Assembly (NCBI RefSeq): GCF_025602895.1
Contig: NW_026516370.1
Coordinates: 1 to 64,000 of the forward strand
From: Polychytrium aggregatum
Taxonomy: Eukaryota > Chytridiomycota > Chytridiomycetes > Polychytriales
Reading direction: 5' to 3'
Length of the DNA: 64,000 nucleotides
The notes below the pieces were generated by a model that was given only the letters and a program-made list of their open reading frames with translations, was not told the origin of the DNA and searched no databases. The position numbers were made by a program, and so were the translations under genes. Positions 50,886 through 61,047 of the stretch are shown in pieces (position 1 is the stretch's first letter; every line of letters starts with the position of its first letter).

Positions 50886-51591
50886 TCACTTGCTTTCGCT
50901 CCGGCGCAGAACAAGCAAGTCTCGCAGCGCAAGGTTTTCTTCCTTCAGTTCTTGCAGATACCGCTTCATGTTCAAGATCCGTGACTCCTTTGAATGCGAG
51001 CGCCAACGAGACGGTGTCAGAGACGAACAAACGAGGCAGCCTCGTAGTGATGGGATGATGCACAAGCCGTCCTATGTGCCTGGGTGTCCGAGATTCGGTG
51101 CGCTGCCATCTGTCTCGAGGGCACCTCGGGCCACGCCAACTGCGACCGGCCACTGATCCTACCTTTTCGTAGACATTGTATGCGTTCGCCAACACAACCG
51201 AAGCAATCACAAAGCCAACCATGAGGCTGGCGCTGTTGAAGACCGAGAGCCCATATCCACGGCGAGCAGTCGGCCGAACCTTGCCGATCTGGTATTTGGC
51301 CAAGATCCGGGACTGCATATCCCCCGATGTCGCCGGCGGCTCATCGAGTGGATACGCCTGTGGAGGGGGCTGGGGGATAACCAGGCCGCCCTGTGGGATC
51401 CAGCCTCTTGGGAAGCCAAACAACGTCGAGCGATCGCTGGGGACTTCAGGGAGCTTCTGCGATCTGGCTGCGGGTGCGATTGAGCCTGCAGCTGCCGGCT
51501 CTGTCGTCGCCGTCGACTGCCGCTGTGACTGCTGGTGCTTTTGCGCCGACGTCTGCTGAGATCGTGGTTGCGGCTGCGGTGGTTGGGCCAT
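50886..51591 (-). CDS. Small single-pass membrane protein with C-terminal coiled coil (2 exons)
   Basis: 176 aa from exons 51591-51163 and 50987-50886. N-terminal half is Gln/Pro-rich and disordered (QPPQPQPRSQQT), then IGKVRPTARRGYGLSVFNSA, a TM helix (LMVGFVIASVVLANAYNVY), and in exon 2 a charged helix (LNMKRYLQELKEENLALRDL) that looks like a coiled coil. Topology and size resemble small mitochondrial or ER tail-anchored proteins, but I do not recognise the family. Its ATG is 375 bp from the divergent TRAPPC13 start. Confidence 0.55.
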
Positions 51592-51965
51592 GGCGGCGGG
51601 TTTGGCGAACGACCAGATCAGATCAGCTTGCGGTCCAAAGACTGGGCCGAGATCAGGCCGTCCACAGCCAAAGCGCACTCTCGCGAGACGGCTCTCGCTG
51701 CCCCTCGTTGCTCTCGCTGCCCTCGCGGCCCTTGTGGTCGGCTGGTTTGCATCCGCTATCGTCAATCCCATCGCCATCCATCTCGACATCCATCTTGGCT
51801 CCGTCGTCGTTGGCACCGCTGCCGCCATCGCAGAGTCAGCAGATATTCTCCGGCCGTCTCGCAGCATCCGCCACCCCCCCCCGACCACGTCGATATAGGG
51901 CAGCGTCCTCGCTGAGCGAACACACATCCGCAACCGTCCCTCTCTGGCCCCTTGATGCGCTCGCC
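51592..51965. promoter_or_regulatory. Bidirectional promoter region, small membrane protein and TRAPPC13
   Basis: 374 bp between divergent ATGs, with CT-rich tracts on the plus strand. The TRAPPC13 frame stays open upstream to 51393, but the first ATG that starts a plausible protein is 51966. Confidence 0.4.
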
Positions 51966-53507
51966 ATGTCCGACCTCTCATCATCAAACTCGAATCTTGC
52001 CTACTCGACACCGAACGCGGCCGGATCAGCGCCCCACAGTGTGTCCCTGAAGGTCATGCGGCTCTCGGCGCCGGCTTTCGTGCAGACACACGGCTGCCCG
52101 TCTTTTGGCCCAGACTCCACGCACCCGCCTCCACCAAACCCGACGCACATCTTGGCCACCGCTCAAATCCCGGCAGGTCTCTCGGCTCAGCAGCTCTCCT
52201 CTGTGTGGATCGATGCCGCAAAGAGCGACATGACCACCCTCGGCTCCTATGCCCAAGACCCAGCCCTGCCGTCCGAGCTTGCCTCCGTGCGCGACTTTGC
52301 GCTCTCGGATCTGTTAGTGCTGCCAGCGTCCTTCGGCACCATCTACCTCGGTGAGACCTTCTCGTCGTATCTATGCATCAACAATGAATCCAAGGCTGCT
52401 GTCCAAGACGTTGGCATCAAGGCTGAGCTCCAGACCGGCACCCAGCGCTTCACTCTGATCGACACGCTGCAGCCCAGTGGGCTGGCATCGCTGACCGGGT
52501 CGGGACAGGACACCCCGCCAACCCGGGTATCGCTGCTGCCGTCACAGAATACCGAGTACATCATCCACCACGAGATCAAGGAGCTGGGCATCCACATCCT
52601 GGTGTGCTCAGTGCATTACACCGCTGGCATCGAGCGCAAATTCTTCCGCAAGTTCTTCAAGTTCCAGGTCATGAATCCGCTGGGCGTCAAGACCAAGGTC
52701 AACACACTCCAAGACGGCCGGCTCTTTTTGGAAGCACAGGTCCAAAACATTTCCTCCAGCTCCATGTATCTAGAGCGCATGCGATTCGAGCCGGCCGACC
52801 AATTCAACTTCCAGGATCTGAACGGCATCTACCGGCTCGCGTCCGACGGCCATCCCGCGGCTCCCGAGAGCGGCAGCGCAACCACCGACAAAGGCTCACC
52901 TCCATCGTCGTCGTCCGCCATCCTTAGATCGCTGGATCCTAGATTGGCGATCCCCAGCCAGCACATCTTTGGCGACGGCACCTATTTGGCGCCTCAGGAC
53001 TCCCGACAGTATCTGTTTATGCTGGGTCCGAAGAAAGAGCGCGACGCCCAAGCCCGGGCCACCCCTGGCCTTGGCAAGCTGGATATCTTCTGGTGCACGC
53101 TCTTTGGCCAGACAGGGCGACTCCAAACCTCCCAGCTGTCGCGCAAGGCACCTATTCTCGAGCCGTTCGAGATCTATGCGACGTCGATAACAACCGGACC
53201 TGTCGTGGCCGAGAGGCCATTTGTTCTGGCTTGCCGCATCAGCAGCAACACAAGCACCGAAACTTTGAACATCTCGGTGTCGGGTGTCAAAAGTCGTATG
53301 AGCAGCGTGCTGCTGCGCGGGCCCTCCGAGCTCACTCTCGGTCCTCTCGCCCCACTCCAGACGATCGACTTTGAGCTCGAGTTCTTCCCGCTTCTCACGG
53401 GGCTGCACAAGATCACGGGCTTGAGGATCAATGAGCTCAACTCGGGCACCAGCCATGACGTCGAGTCGATTGCCGATATCTTTGTCTGCCCCCTCGTGTC
53501 CGTCTGA
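51966..53507 (+). CDS. TRAPPC13: TRAPPC13 (TRAPP complex subunit 13)
   Basis: Intronless, 513 aa. Subunit of the TRAPP complex, a Rab-GEF that tethers vesicles at the Golgi. Family blocks seen: GTIYLGETFSSYLCINNES, LIIHHEIKELG-type segment (EYIIHHEIKELGIHILVCSV), YTAGIERKFFRKFFKFQV, NPLGVKTKV, EAQVQNISSSSMYLERMRF, LDIFWCTLFGQTGRLQTSQL and a C-terminal Ig-like beta part (GLHKITGLRI). An insertion rich in Ser/Ala lies at about residues 295-320. Start chosen at the ATG giving MSDLSSSNSN. Confidence 0.92.
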   Translation: MSDLSSSNSNLAYSTPNAAGSAPHSVSLKVMRLSAPAFVQTHGCPSFGPDSTHPPPPNPTHILATAQIPAGLSAQQLSSVWIDAAKSDMTTLGSYAQDPALPSELASVRDFALSDLLVLPASFGTIYLGETFSSYLCINNESKAAVQDVGIKAELQTGTQRFTLIDTLQPSGLASLTGSGQDTPPTRVSLLPSQNTEYIIHHEIKELGIHILVCSVHYTAGIERKFFRKFFKFQVMNPLGVKTKVNTLQDGRLFLEAQVQNISSSSMYLERMRFEPADQFNFQDLNGIYRLASDGHPAAPESGSATTDKGSPPSSSSAILRSLDPRLAIPSQHIFGDGTYLAPQDSRQYLFMLGPKKERDAQARATPGLGKLDIFWCTLFGQTGRLQTSQLSRKAPILEPFEIYATSITTGPVVAERPFVLACRISSNTSTETLNISVSGVKSRMSSVLLRGPSELTLGPLAPLQTIDFELEFFPLLTGLHKITGLRINELNSGTSHDVESIADIFVCPLVSV

Positions 53508-53764
53508 TGGCACAGTACAGTCGCTCCTGGATAGGCCCCACGTCAGATGGAAATACAGTTGCAGCCGATCCTACTCGAAGCAGACCGGCACACCTTTTTC
53601 GAGAAGGTCACCGGCTCCCTGGCCAATCCGTTTCGAGAGAATGCGATAGATGCGGAGATTTGGCACCGCCCGTGCATCCTGTAGACGCTATGCAAACCAG
53701 GCCGCCGATAGGCTTGACTTGGAATCCACTGTATTGTCACCATGCAGGCGCACGGCGGAATGAA

Positions 53765-56700
53765 TTAGTTCTGCGACGAAGCGATCATGTTCAAGGCACT
53801 GCCGGCCTTGAACCATTCGATTTGGTCCTCGCTAAGGGTGTGCTTGACGTCAAGGTGGAATGCTGTGCCGTTCTTGGGAGTGACGCGGATCTTCAGAGGA
53901 GAGCCAGGGGCGATGGTTCGGAGTCCGACGGTCTCGACAGTGCATCCCTCGGTGATCAAGTCGTAGTCGGCAGGGTTGGCAAAGGTCACGGGCAGAACGC
54001 CTTGCTTCTTGAGGTTGGTTTCTGTCGAGAGATTTGTCGCAAACGAGGACCGATTTCAGTCGGGTCGATAAACGAACGCATGGGCATCAACAAAAAGCAA
54101 TGTGACTGAGAGCAACAGAACGAGCCCGAAGAGAGCTCTGCGACACAGGATCACAAAGGCAAGGGGTGACCACTTGCACACAATCCTAGCATAGGCAGGA
54201 GTACTGACCATGGATGCGAGCAAATGATCTCGAGATGATCATCTTGCAGCCGAGATAGCGGGGTTGCTGGACAACGACACGCCGAGTTAGTGCTGCTTAT
54301 AGTAACGACGGTGGCGCAACCATGATCGAGGCGATGCATCGAGTAGCGCACCATAGCGGCGTGCTCGCGCGCAGATCCTTCGCCATAGTTGGAATCGGCC
54401 ACAACGACCCAGGGAACGCCGGCGCTCTTGTAGGCGCGAGCGACTTCGGGGATAGCTCCCTCCTAAAGGCCCCCCCCCAATCCAAAGCCCACAGAATCAA
54501 TGTTAGAGACTGAGGGAGGATGCAGATCGAGGCAGGGTTCCATGCTGTCGTTGGTGTCAGGGGTACTTGCCGATCCATCGAGCTCGTTGGTGACAACGTT
54601 CACTTTGCCGTTGAAAGCGTTGGTGGCCCCAATGAGGGTGTTGTTGGCGATGTTCTCGAGGTGGCCCTTATACTACGCCAGAGAAACAAGCACCGATCAG
54701 GGCTCTGCAGCCGCCGTGTCAGCCACGGATCAATCTGGGAGGATACATGATCTATAACTGACCTTGAGCCACTTTCCAGCAGCGCTGCAACAGGATTCGC
54801 AAAAGTGTCAGCCTAAATCGCCCCTTATCATCCGAGCATATGACCGTACAAGCTCAATGCATGTGGCCGGCAGTCGAAATCCCGAGACAGGGTACGAACC
54901 TAATGTGATCGGTTGTGCACTTGCCCTGAACTTTGACGAGGACCTTCAGGTCGGCAAACTCTTGGCCATCCCACTGAGCGAAAGGGTCCAGGATCTGCAG
55001 GCGCGACGATTGTGGATCGATGGTGATGGTGGTGTCCTTCTGGACAGTAGTCACCTGCAGAGACTCACGGCCTGGAGTAATCGGCGAGGACACGAAAAAG
55101 GGTAAATGACTTGTCCCAGAACAAAGCGATTGCAAGTCGTGTGCCTACCCTTGATGAATCCCTCGGAAGGAAGATCGCTGCCCTTGGGGGGCTCGAACTT
55201 GAAAGCGTTGCCCTGGGCATCCAGCAGCGTGTCCGTCACTGGGTTGAAGGAAAGCTTGCCGGAGAAGGCCATGGCGGTAACAATGTCCGGCGAAGCCAAG
55301 AAGTTCATGGTCTTGGAGAAGCCATCGTTGCGCGACTTGAAGTTGCGGTTGAAGGAGGTCAGGATGGCGTTCTCCTGGTTCTGGTCGATGTCCGTGCGCT
55401 TCCACTGGCCAATGCCTAGCAGACGATCGCAGAAGGATCAGAACCGGTGTCAAGCGACAGCAGCTTCGAGCCACACGAGATACCTCTGCTTGTGAGCGAC
55501 GGGCGGCGACAGAGACGTACAAGGGCCACAGGCGTTGGCAAGCACTTTGCCACCGACGCTGGAAAGAGCATCGGTTTGCCCGTCGCGCTCGACTGTTGCG
55601 CGAATTTGCTCTGAGCCAGGGGTGATAAAGAATCCGGTCTTGGTCTTGAGCCCCTTGTCTGCAGCCTGATGGGCGATTGACGCGGCACGAGACCTGCGCG
55701 GAGGACAGGCGCAGTGAGCGATACAGAAGAGAGCCTTGTGGACAAAGTGCACAGCAGCGCACGTTCTTACATGTCTTCATAGGAGCTGTTGGTGCAGCTA
55801 CCAATCAGGCAGACTTTGACCTCATCCTTCCAGCCGTTTTTCTTGACGAGATTTGCAAACTGCGAGATGGGGGTGGCGGCGTCTGGTTGCGTTGTGATCG
55901 AGCATGCTTAGAATATTGACTGAAGTCGGCCGATCGAGCGGTTCCGATCCACCCACTGCTTTGCTCGGCCAGAAAAGCATGCCCGACCAAAAATCACGCT
56001 CGGCAGTGATACCTGGAGTAAAGGGCCCGTTGATGTGGGGCTCGAGCTCAGAGAGGTTGATTTCGATCACCTGGTCGTAGTGGGCGTTCTTGTCGGCGCG
56101 CAAGAAGCCGAGCGAAGCTACATTGTCGACTGCCTCGGCAATGTCAGAGCGGTGAGTGGCTCGCAGGTAGCGGCCCATGCTCACAGAGTAAGGGAAGACC
56201 GATGTGGTGGCGCCAACCTCGGCTCCCATGTTGCAGATGGTGGCCATGCCGGTGCAACTCAGGGAATCGGCGCCCGGACCAAAATACTCGAGGATGTGGT
56301 TGGTTCCACCCTGCATCGCATAAGATTGCCGATTTTCGCCATCGGCAATCGGGATGATAATTAGCTGACCGTGCACGAGCTACTCGAGGCAGAAGCGCGG
56401 CATATCTAGCCGCAAGGTCACAGACACGTCGTTCATCCAGGGCTGCGATAGTACCGAGTCGACAACAGACCTGAACGGTAAGAAGGCCAGCTAGACGAAG
56501 GATCACATCTTTGGGTGAGGTCCAGCCGCTGAGCTTGCCGGTCAAATGAACACCGATGATCTTGGGCGCCTTGAGCTCCCAAGGGATGCCTGCCATGGCG
56601 TCGACGGCATCGGCGCCACCGACTCCGATGGCGAGCATGCCAAGACCACCGGCATTGGGGGTATGGGAATCCGTGCCGAGCATGAGCGTGCCGGGGGCGG

Positions 56701-57746
56701 CATAGTTCTCGAGGACAATCTGGTGAATGATGCCTGGGTTGGGTGGAAACGGTTCCCGACGAGCGTTACCGACCTGTCATATCCCAACAACAAACGCCTC
56801 GCCAACAGCCAAACTCGATCCCGTACCACTTCCAGGCTTCCAAAAGGAGATTCCAAACTTCTCAGCGGCGGACTGCAGGAAGTTGAAGATCTCGCCGCTT
56901 GACTCCAGAGAGCGAGCCACATCGCGGTCGCCACCTTCATATGCTTCAATCAGATGGTCGCAGTGAATCGAGCTGGGCACTGTAGCGATGCGCGAGAAAG
57001 TGTGATCAGCAAAATGAAGCACAATATTATCGGGAATCACAGAGAATCACAAAGCAGCGAAACATCGAGCACATATCAGCTTGGAAGCTGTTATGACAAA
57101 AATCGCCAGCATCAGGATGCCCGCGCCTCATACCGGCAGTGGACTTGCGACCAGAGAGCATAAACTGCAAGACAGCAGTTTGGGCGCTTGCATCTGTTCG
57201 AAAAGAACAATCAGGTTGGAGGTACAGCTAATGTTGGCATCTGTGCAGGCGGTGCCAGGCGGTGCCAGGCGCGCGACATGCACCACCGATGGGAACTCTG
57301 ATGCGAACCTTGCATGGCGACACGGTCTGGATTCCATCACCAGAGTGGAAGGGAAGCCGGATGATCGACGTAGAGTAAAGAGCATAGATGGATCAGCTGG
57401 TGCTTGAAACCGCGCTCGATGGGCAGATCAAGGCACTGGACTGCAAAGCTGCAGAAACCATTGATCCGTCTCAAAGCAAGCCCCGATTCTGTATCCAGAT
57501 CGCCACGGGGAACGCACCAGGATTCAGCTTAAGGTACGTTTCGCCACGGATGGGATTGCATCCCTTGGCTTCCGAAAGGTGCGAGTATAGGATCTTCTCG
57601 GCCAAGGTCAGGGGCCGATCTCCGACAGACTGGCGCACTACAGCCAGGTTGTCGACCAGGCGCTGATAGGGCGGAATCCCATTTCGGGCATGGGAAGCAA
57701 AAGCTCGCTGGGCAAGCGAGGCCTTGTGCTGCAGGATAGAGCCGTC
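53765..57746 (-). CDS. ACO1: Aconitate hydratase, mitochondrial type (many exons, 5' end open)
   Basis: TCA-cycle enzyme converting citrate to isocitrate with a [4Fe-4S] cluster. Blocks in order on the minus strand: [16 protein letters not shown] (transit-peptide-like), [119 protein letters not shown] (cluster Cys), NACGPCIGQW (cluster Cys pair region), [34 protein letters not shown] and SRSFARIHE. Terminal exons: 54462-54352, 54266-54209 and 54021-53765. The first visible exon begins at an acceptor (57748-57747), so the exon with the ATG is not located; one junction near 54470-54560 is also unresolved. Full motif set suggests an active enzyme. Converges with TRAPPC13. Confidence 0.9.
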
Positions 57747-58536
57747 CTGCGGTCAGTATTTGCGACCTCCTATGGATCGGCGGCGGTGCTGCTGCTGATA
57801 TCCAGTGCCGAGATGGAGGCGACATGGCAGAAGGCGGCAGCTCTCACGCCAACGGAGTGGACGAGGCGGCGAATGAAGCTCACGCATACGCACCAAGGCA
57901 GGCACATGGCGTCTGGACGCCAAAGTCAGGAAAGCACACGACATCGTAAGGCTCTCGTGCAGAAGAAAGTCGATGCTTGGAGATGGCCGGGACGGAAGGA
58001 GCGGGAGGGCGCCGGGTTTTTTATCGGGCCCTGTGAGATGGAGATACGGCAGATCTTGTGACACCCAAAATGAAAGGGCACAACATCTGTTGGAACCAAG
58101 ACATGTATACACCTACCCACTCATTGCCATCATGGCCAAACAATGTGTCCAAGGAGACTGAGGGAGTGGTTGCCTTTGGGAATGCATCCTGGAAGCAAGG
58201 GAAGGGATATGCATCCAGCCCACGGAGACTCAGGTTCGCTCGGTATTTTGAGCAGCTCATACACCACCAGAGACGGCCGGGTGTGCTTGGTGGACGAGTT
58301 CAGCACATCCCAGGTCTGCAATTCCTCCAAAGTAAACGATAAGGGGCCGATGCTCATCATTGAACATTCGTCTGGGGCCGTGGGGCTGCTCGAAAGAGAT
58401 GAATGGCTTTTGTCGAGGCATCCCATTTCAGCTTGCAAGCGCCGCAGTCGCGGGCAATGCCCCTTTGCTTAGATCTCCACAGGCTCGGATCTCCCTCCCG
58501 CCGTCTGTCAAGCTGCGAGGCTCTCCATCTCAGCCA
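57747..58536. other. Intergenic or unrecognised 5' exon region
   Basis: Holds the missing aconitase first exon and promoter, and the LYR gene promoter. Overlapping frames of about 100 codons on both strands at 58130-58470 (minus: SPWAGCISLPLLPGCIPKG; plus: LSSSYTTRDGRVCLVDEFST) cannot be told apart as real or shadow. Confidence 0.45.
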
Positions 58537-58827
58537 ATGCCTTCTCCTTCGTCCCCACTGCAGCTGTACCGCAGCGCTTTGCGGACAATTCGACTGTGGC
58601 CCGAATCTCACCGGCGGAGACTTGCTCTCAATGCACGGGAGCTGATGGAATTGTATCGGGACGAAACCGATGCTGCCGTGATCGAGGCCTTGGTCCGAGA
58701 CGGCCACTACGACCTAACGATCATCAGGAGCATCAGCCAACTGGATTCTGCCCGCCGGGACGCCCTGTTCAAAACTTTGGGCAAGCCCGAAGGACGACAC
58801 TGGCTTCCGATATCATGGGCTCGCTGA
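58537..58827 (+). CDS. LYR-motif protein (complex I LYR family)
   Basis: 96 aa, intronless, ATG at 58537. LYRSALRTIRLWPESHRRRL carries the L-Y-R tripeptide near the N-terminus and the trailing F/W-rich helix; RELMELYRDETD, IEALVRDGHYDLTIIRSIS and ARRDALFKTLGKPEG fit the three-helix LYRM fold. Such proteins are small mitochondrial matrix factors that bind acyl-ACP and help assemble Fe-S or respiratory complexes. Which member it is cannot be decided by eye. The neighbouring gene for the Fe-S enzyme aconitase is probably coincidental. Confidence 0.75.
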   Translation: MPSPSSPLQLYRSALRTIRLWPESHRRRLALNARELMELYRDETDAAVIEALVRDGHYDLTIIRSISQLDSARRDALFKTLGKPEGRHWLPISWAR

Positions 58828-59321
58828 AGATCCTACAGATCCCGACTGGGGACGATCCAGCGATCTCTGAGGTCCGCACCAGCCAGTCCAAGGCAGCAGC
58901 ATCCAGGACCCCAAGAGCCTCGACGGCGTCCATGTAGATTACTCCTTTCCCAAACCAATAGAGCGTTTGCAGATCGTACCGTGAATCAGGATACCCTGTG
59001 TTGAGTCGATGCCTAACATTTCCTGAATACAAGCTACAATCGAAACCACAATCGCATTCGCAACCACAATCGCTCGCCTCGCAGGCGCTGGCCAAAGAAC
59101 ATCCACTCCCGCTCCGAAAGGCGGCGCTCTGGTTGATCCTTTGGCCAGCCCGAAGAACACAGCGATCACCCATAGCGCACTTTGCCCGCCCCGCCGCTGC
59201 TGTGGCCGATCTGTTGTTTCCCGCCAAGGCGGCTTTGGCGGTGTCGACAGCTCCCGCCTATAAGATGCTGGCATGATCCGAGCACCATGGCACCGATCGG
59301 CACCGATAAGACAACGGCCCG
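58828..59321. other. Intergenic
   Basis: No gene seen. An ccacaatcgcattcgcaaccacaatcg repeat lies at about 59048-59075. The promoter of the secreted protease is at the right end. Confidence 0.5.
59259..59264 (+). promoter_or_regulatory. TATA-like element of secreted protease gene
   Basis: TATAAG 63 bp before the ATG at 59322. Confidence 0.45.
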
Positions 59322-60756
59322 ATGAACCCCGCCCCGCTTCGATCATGGATACTGGCTATTCTTGCCTTCTCGGCGCTATGGCCGCTCTGCATGGCTTTCC
59401 AGGTCCTCCATCTACAACCGCATTCGCTGATGACGGGCCGGCCCCGCTTCGATTTGGTGCACCACCCGCACAAACGGGGACTTTCGCCCGCCTCTCACCA
59501 GCTCGATTTCCATTGTGCAAACGGCACGGCCCAACTCACCACCTTCTGCAGCTTGGCCGAGCTGGCCGCCAACAGGGCACTCTCGAGAATCACTGCCGCA
59601 ATCCGCTTCCGTCGCCCGATACAGGTGACTTTCAACATCACCTCATTTTGTGCGAACAGCACCTCGGCCGACCCATCCCACTGTCTCCAATCCTCCAAGA
59701 CACTCGGTTTGGCATCGCCGACCAAGTGGTATAGTTGGGATCACCACACGACGGACACAGTCGCTGCGGGAATCGATGTCGACTATGTCTATCCTAGCGC
59801 ATTGGCAAAGCAGTTGCTCGCGCAGGACCCTGGCGGTCCAGCCAACGACGGCGACATCGCCGCAGTCTTCAATTCCGACTGCAACTGGCTGATGAAAGAT
59901 CACGATGGCCGGATTTACCGGTCCCTGGCGCTCCTGAATCGCACCAACCAAGCAGGGACATGCAGCGACAGCACTGTATCCTACGACCTGGAGCAGATCG
60001 TCCTCCACGAACTGATCCATGGGCTAGGCTTCCTGAGCAGCTGGTATCCCTGGCTCGGCAATGCTTCCGTTCTGCTGCCGTCGCAGCCAATCATGTCGAG
60101 CAACCATGCGGCCTACATCGGGCTGACGAAGCCGTACATCTTCAACAAGTGGATGGCAACGGTCGATGGCCAGTGGCTGCGTCGCTACGAGCTGGCCATC
60201 CTCCGGGCATCAGACGCTGCTGCCCAAACCAGCGCCGGCCCAGACAGAACCAGCGAAACTTGGATGGACGCCTTCATGGCCAGCCCAGGACGAGTCCTTG
60301 CCGAGAAAATGATGAGCAACTATGGGACACGTCCTGGCCGGCTAGTCGTCTGGTTCAATGACACCGAAACCCGCCGAGGACGATACGCCAGGCTCTTTGC
60401 ATCATCGCAGTTCCTCGATGGCTCCACGCTGTCGCACATTGATGCAAGCAGCTACCAAGGCACGGCCGAGTTCCTGATGAGTAAGTTCCATGGCCAGAGG
60501 CGGGAGCAGCATTTGGAACGCATATTCTCGCTCACGCACTTGGTTTGCTCTGGTGCTTGTCTGCGCTGGCTTATGTCATGATCGTTTAGGAGCGACCTCC
60601 ATACTCACACCGATGGTTTCTTGCGTGTGGACGAAAGGGCCGTATGCCACAGGCAATGTTCTGCTGGACGATTACATCCCCAGAGGCAGGCGTGGCCCTA
60701 TTGGTCGGATCGCCCTGAGTATCTTGGCGACAATGGGATACCCGATAGCCATGTGA
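59322..60756 (+). CDS. Secreted HExxH metalloprotease-like protein (2 exons)
   Basis: 441 aa from exons 59322-60480 and 60590-60756. N-terminal signal peptide (WILAILAFSALWPLCMA). The zinc motif is HELIHGLGFLSSW (His229, Glu230, His233), preceded by SYDLEQIVL. Several Cys and N-glycosylation sequons (NITSF, NRTNQ) fit an extracellular protein. It resembles the fungal secreted proteins with an HELTHGLGF-type motif, loosely metzincin-like, but the third zinc ligand is not obvious. The predicted product would be exported and may digest host or substrate protein. It lies immediately upstream of a fungalysin, in the same direction. Confidence 0.75.
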
Positions 60757-60975
60757 CGAGGGAATTGTCTACGGAGAGACGATTGTCGATGGAGGTGATT
60801 TTCTATGGAGCGGATTGTCTATGGGAGAGCGGATTGTCAGGAAGAGACGATTGTCAGGAAGAGAATAGGCTTGGCCAAGAGAATGCCATCCCCGAGATTG
60901 GCTTGGATTGTCCTCACCTCCCGTTGCTGGACGAGGGGCTGGCGCCAACAATGTGATCGGTATCTCAGAGACTGA

Positions 60976-60981
60976 TATAAA
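60976..60981 (+). promoter_or_regulatory. TATA-like element of fungalysin gene
   Basis: TATAAA about 70 bp before the ATG at 61048. The 200 bp before it contain repeated gattgtc(tatgg/agg) motifs (60765-60860). Confidence 0.45.
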
Positions 60982-61047
60982 CTCCAGGAAGGAGAGCGTT
61001 CGATTCTTCGAGGGTTCTGCTGCCGTACTTGTCAGAGCAGTTGGACG

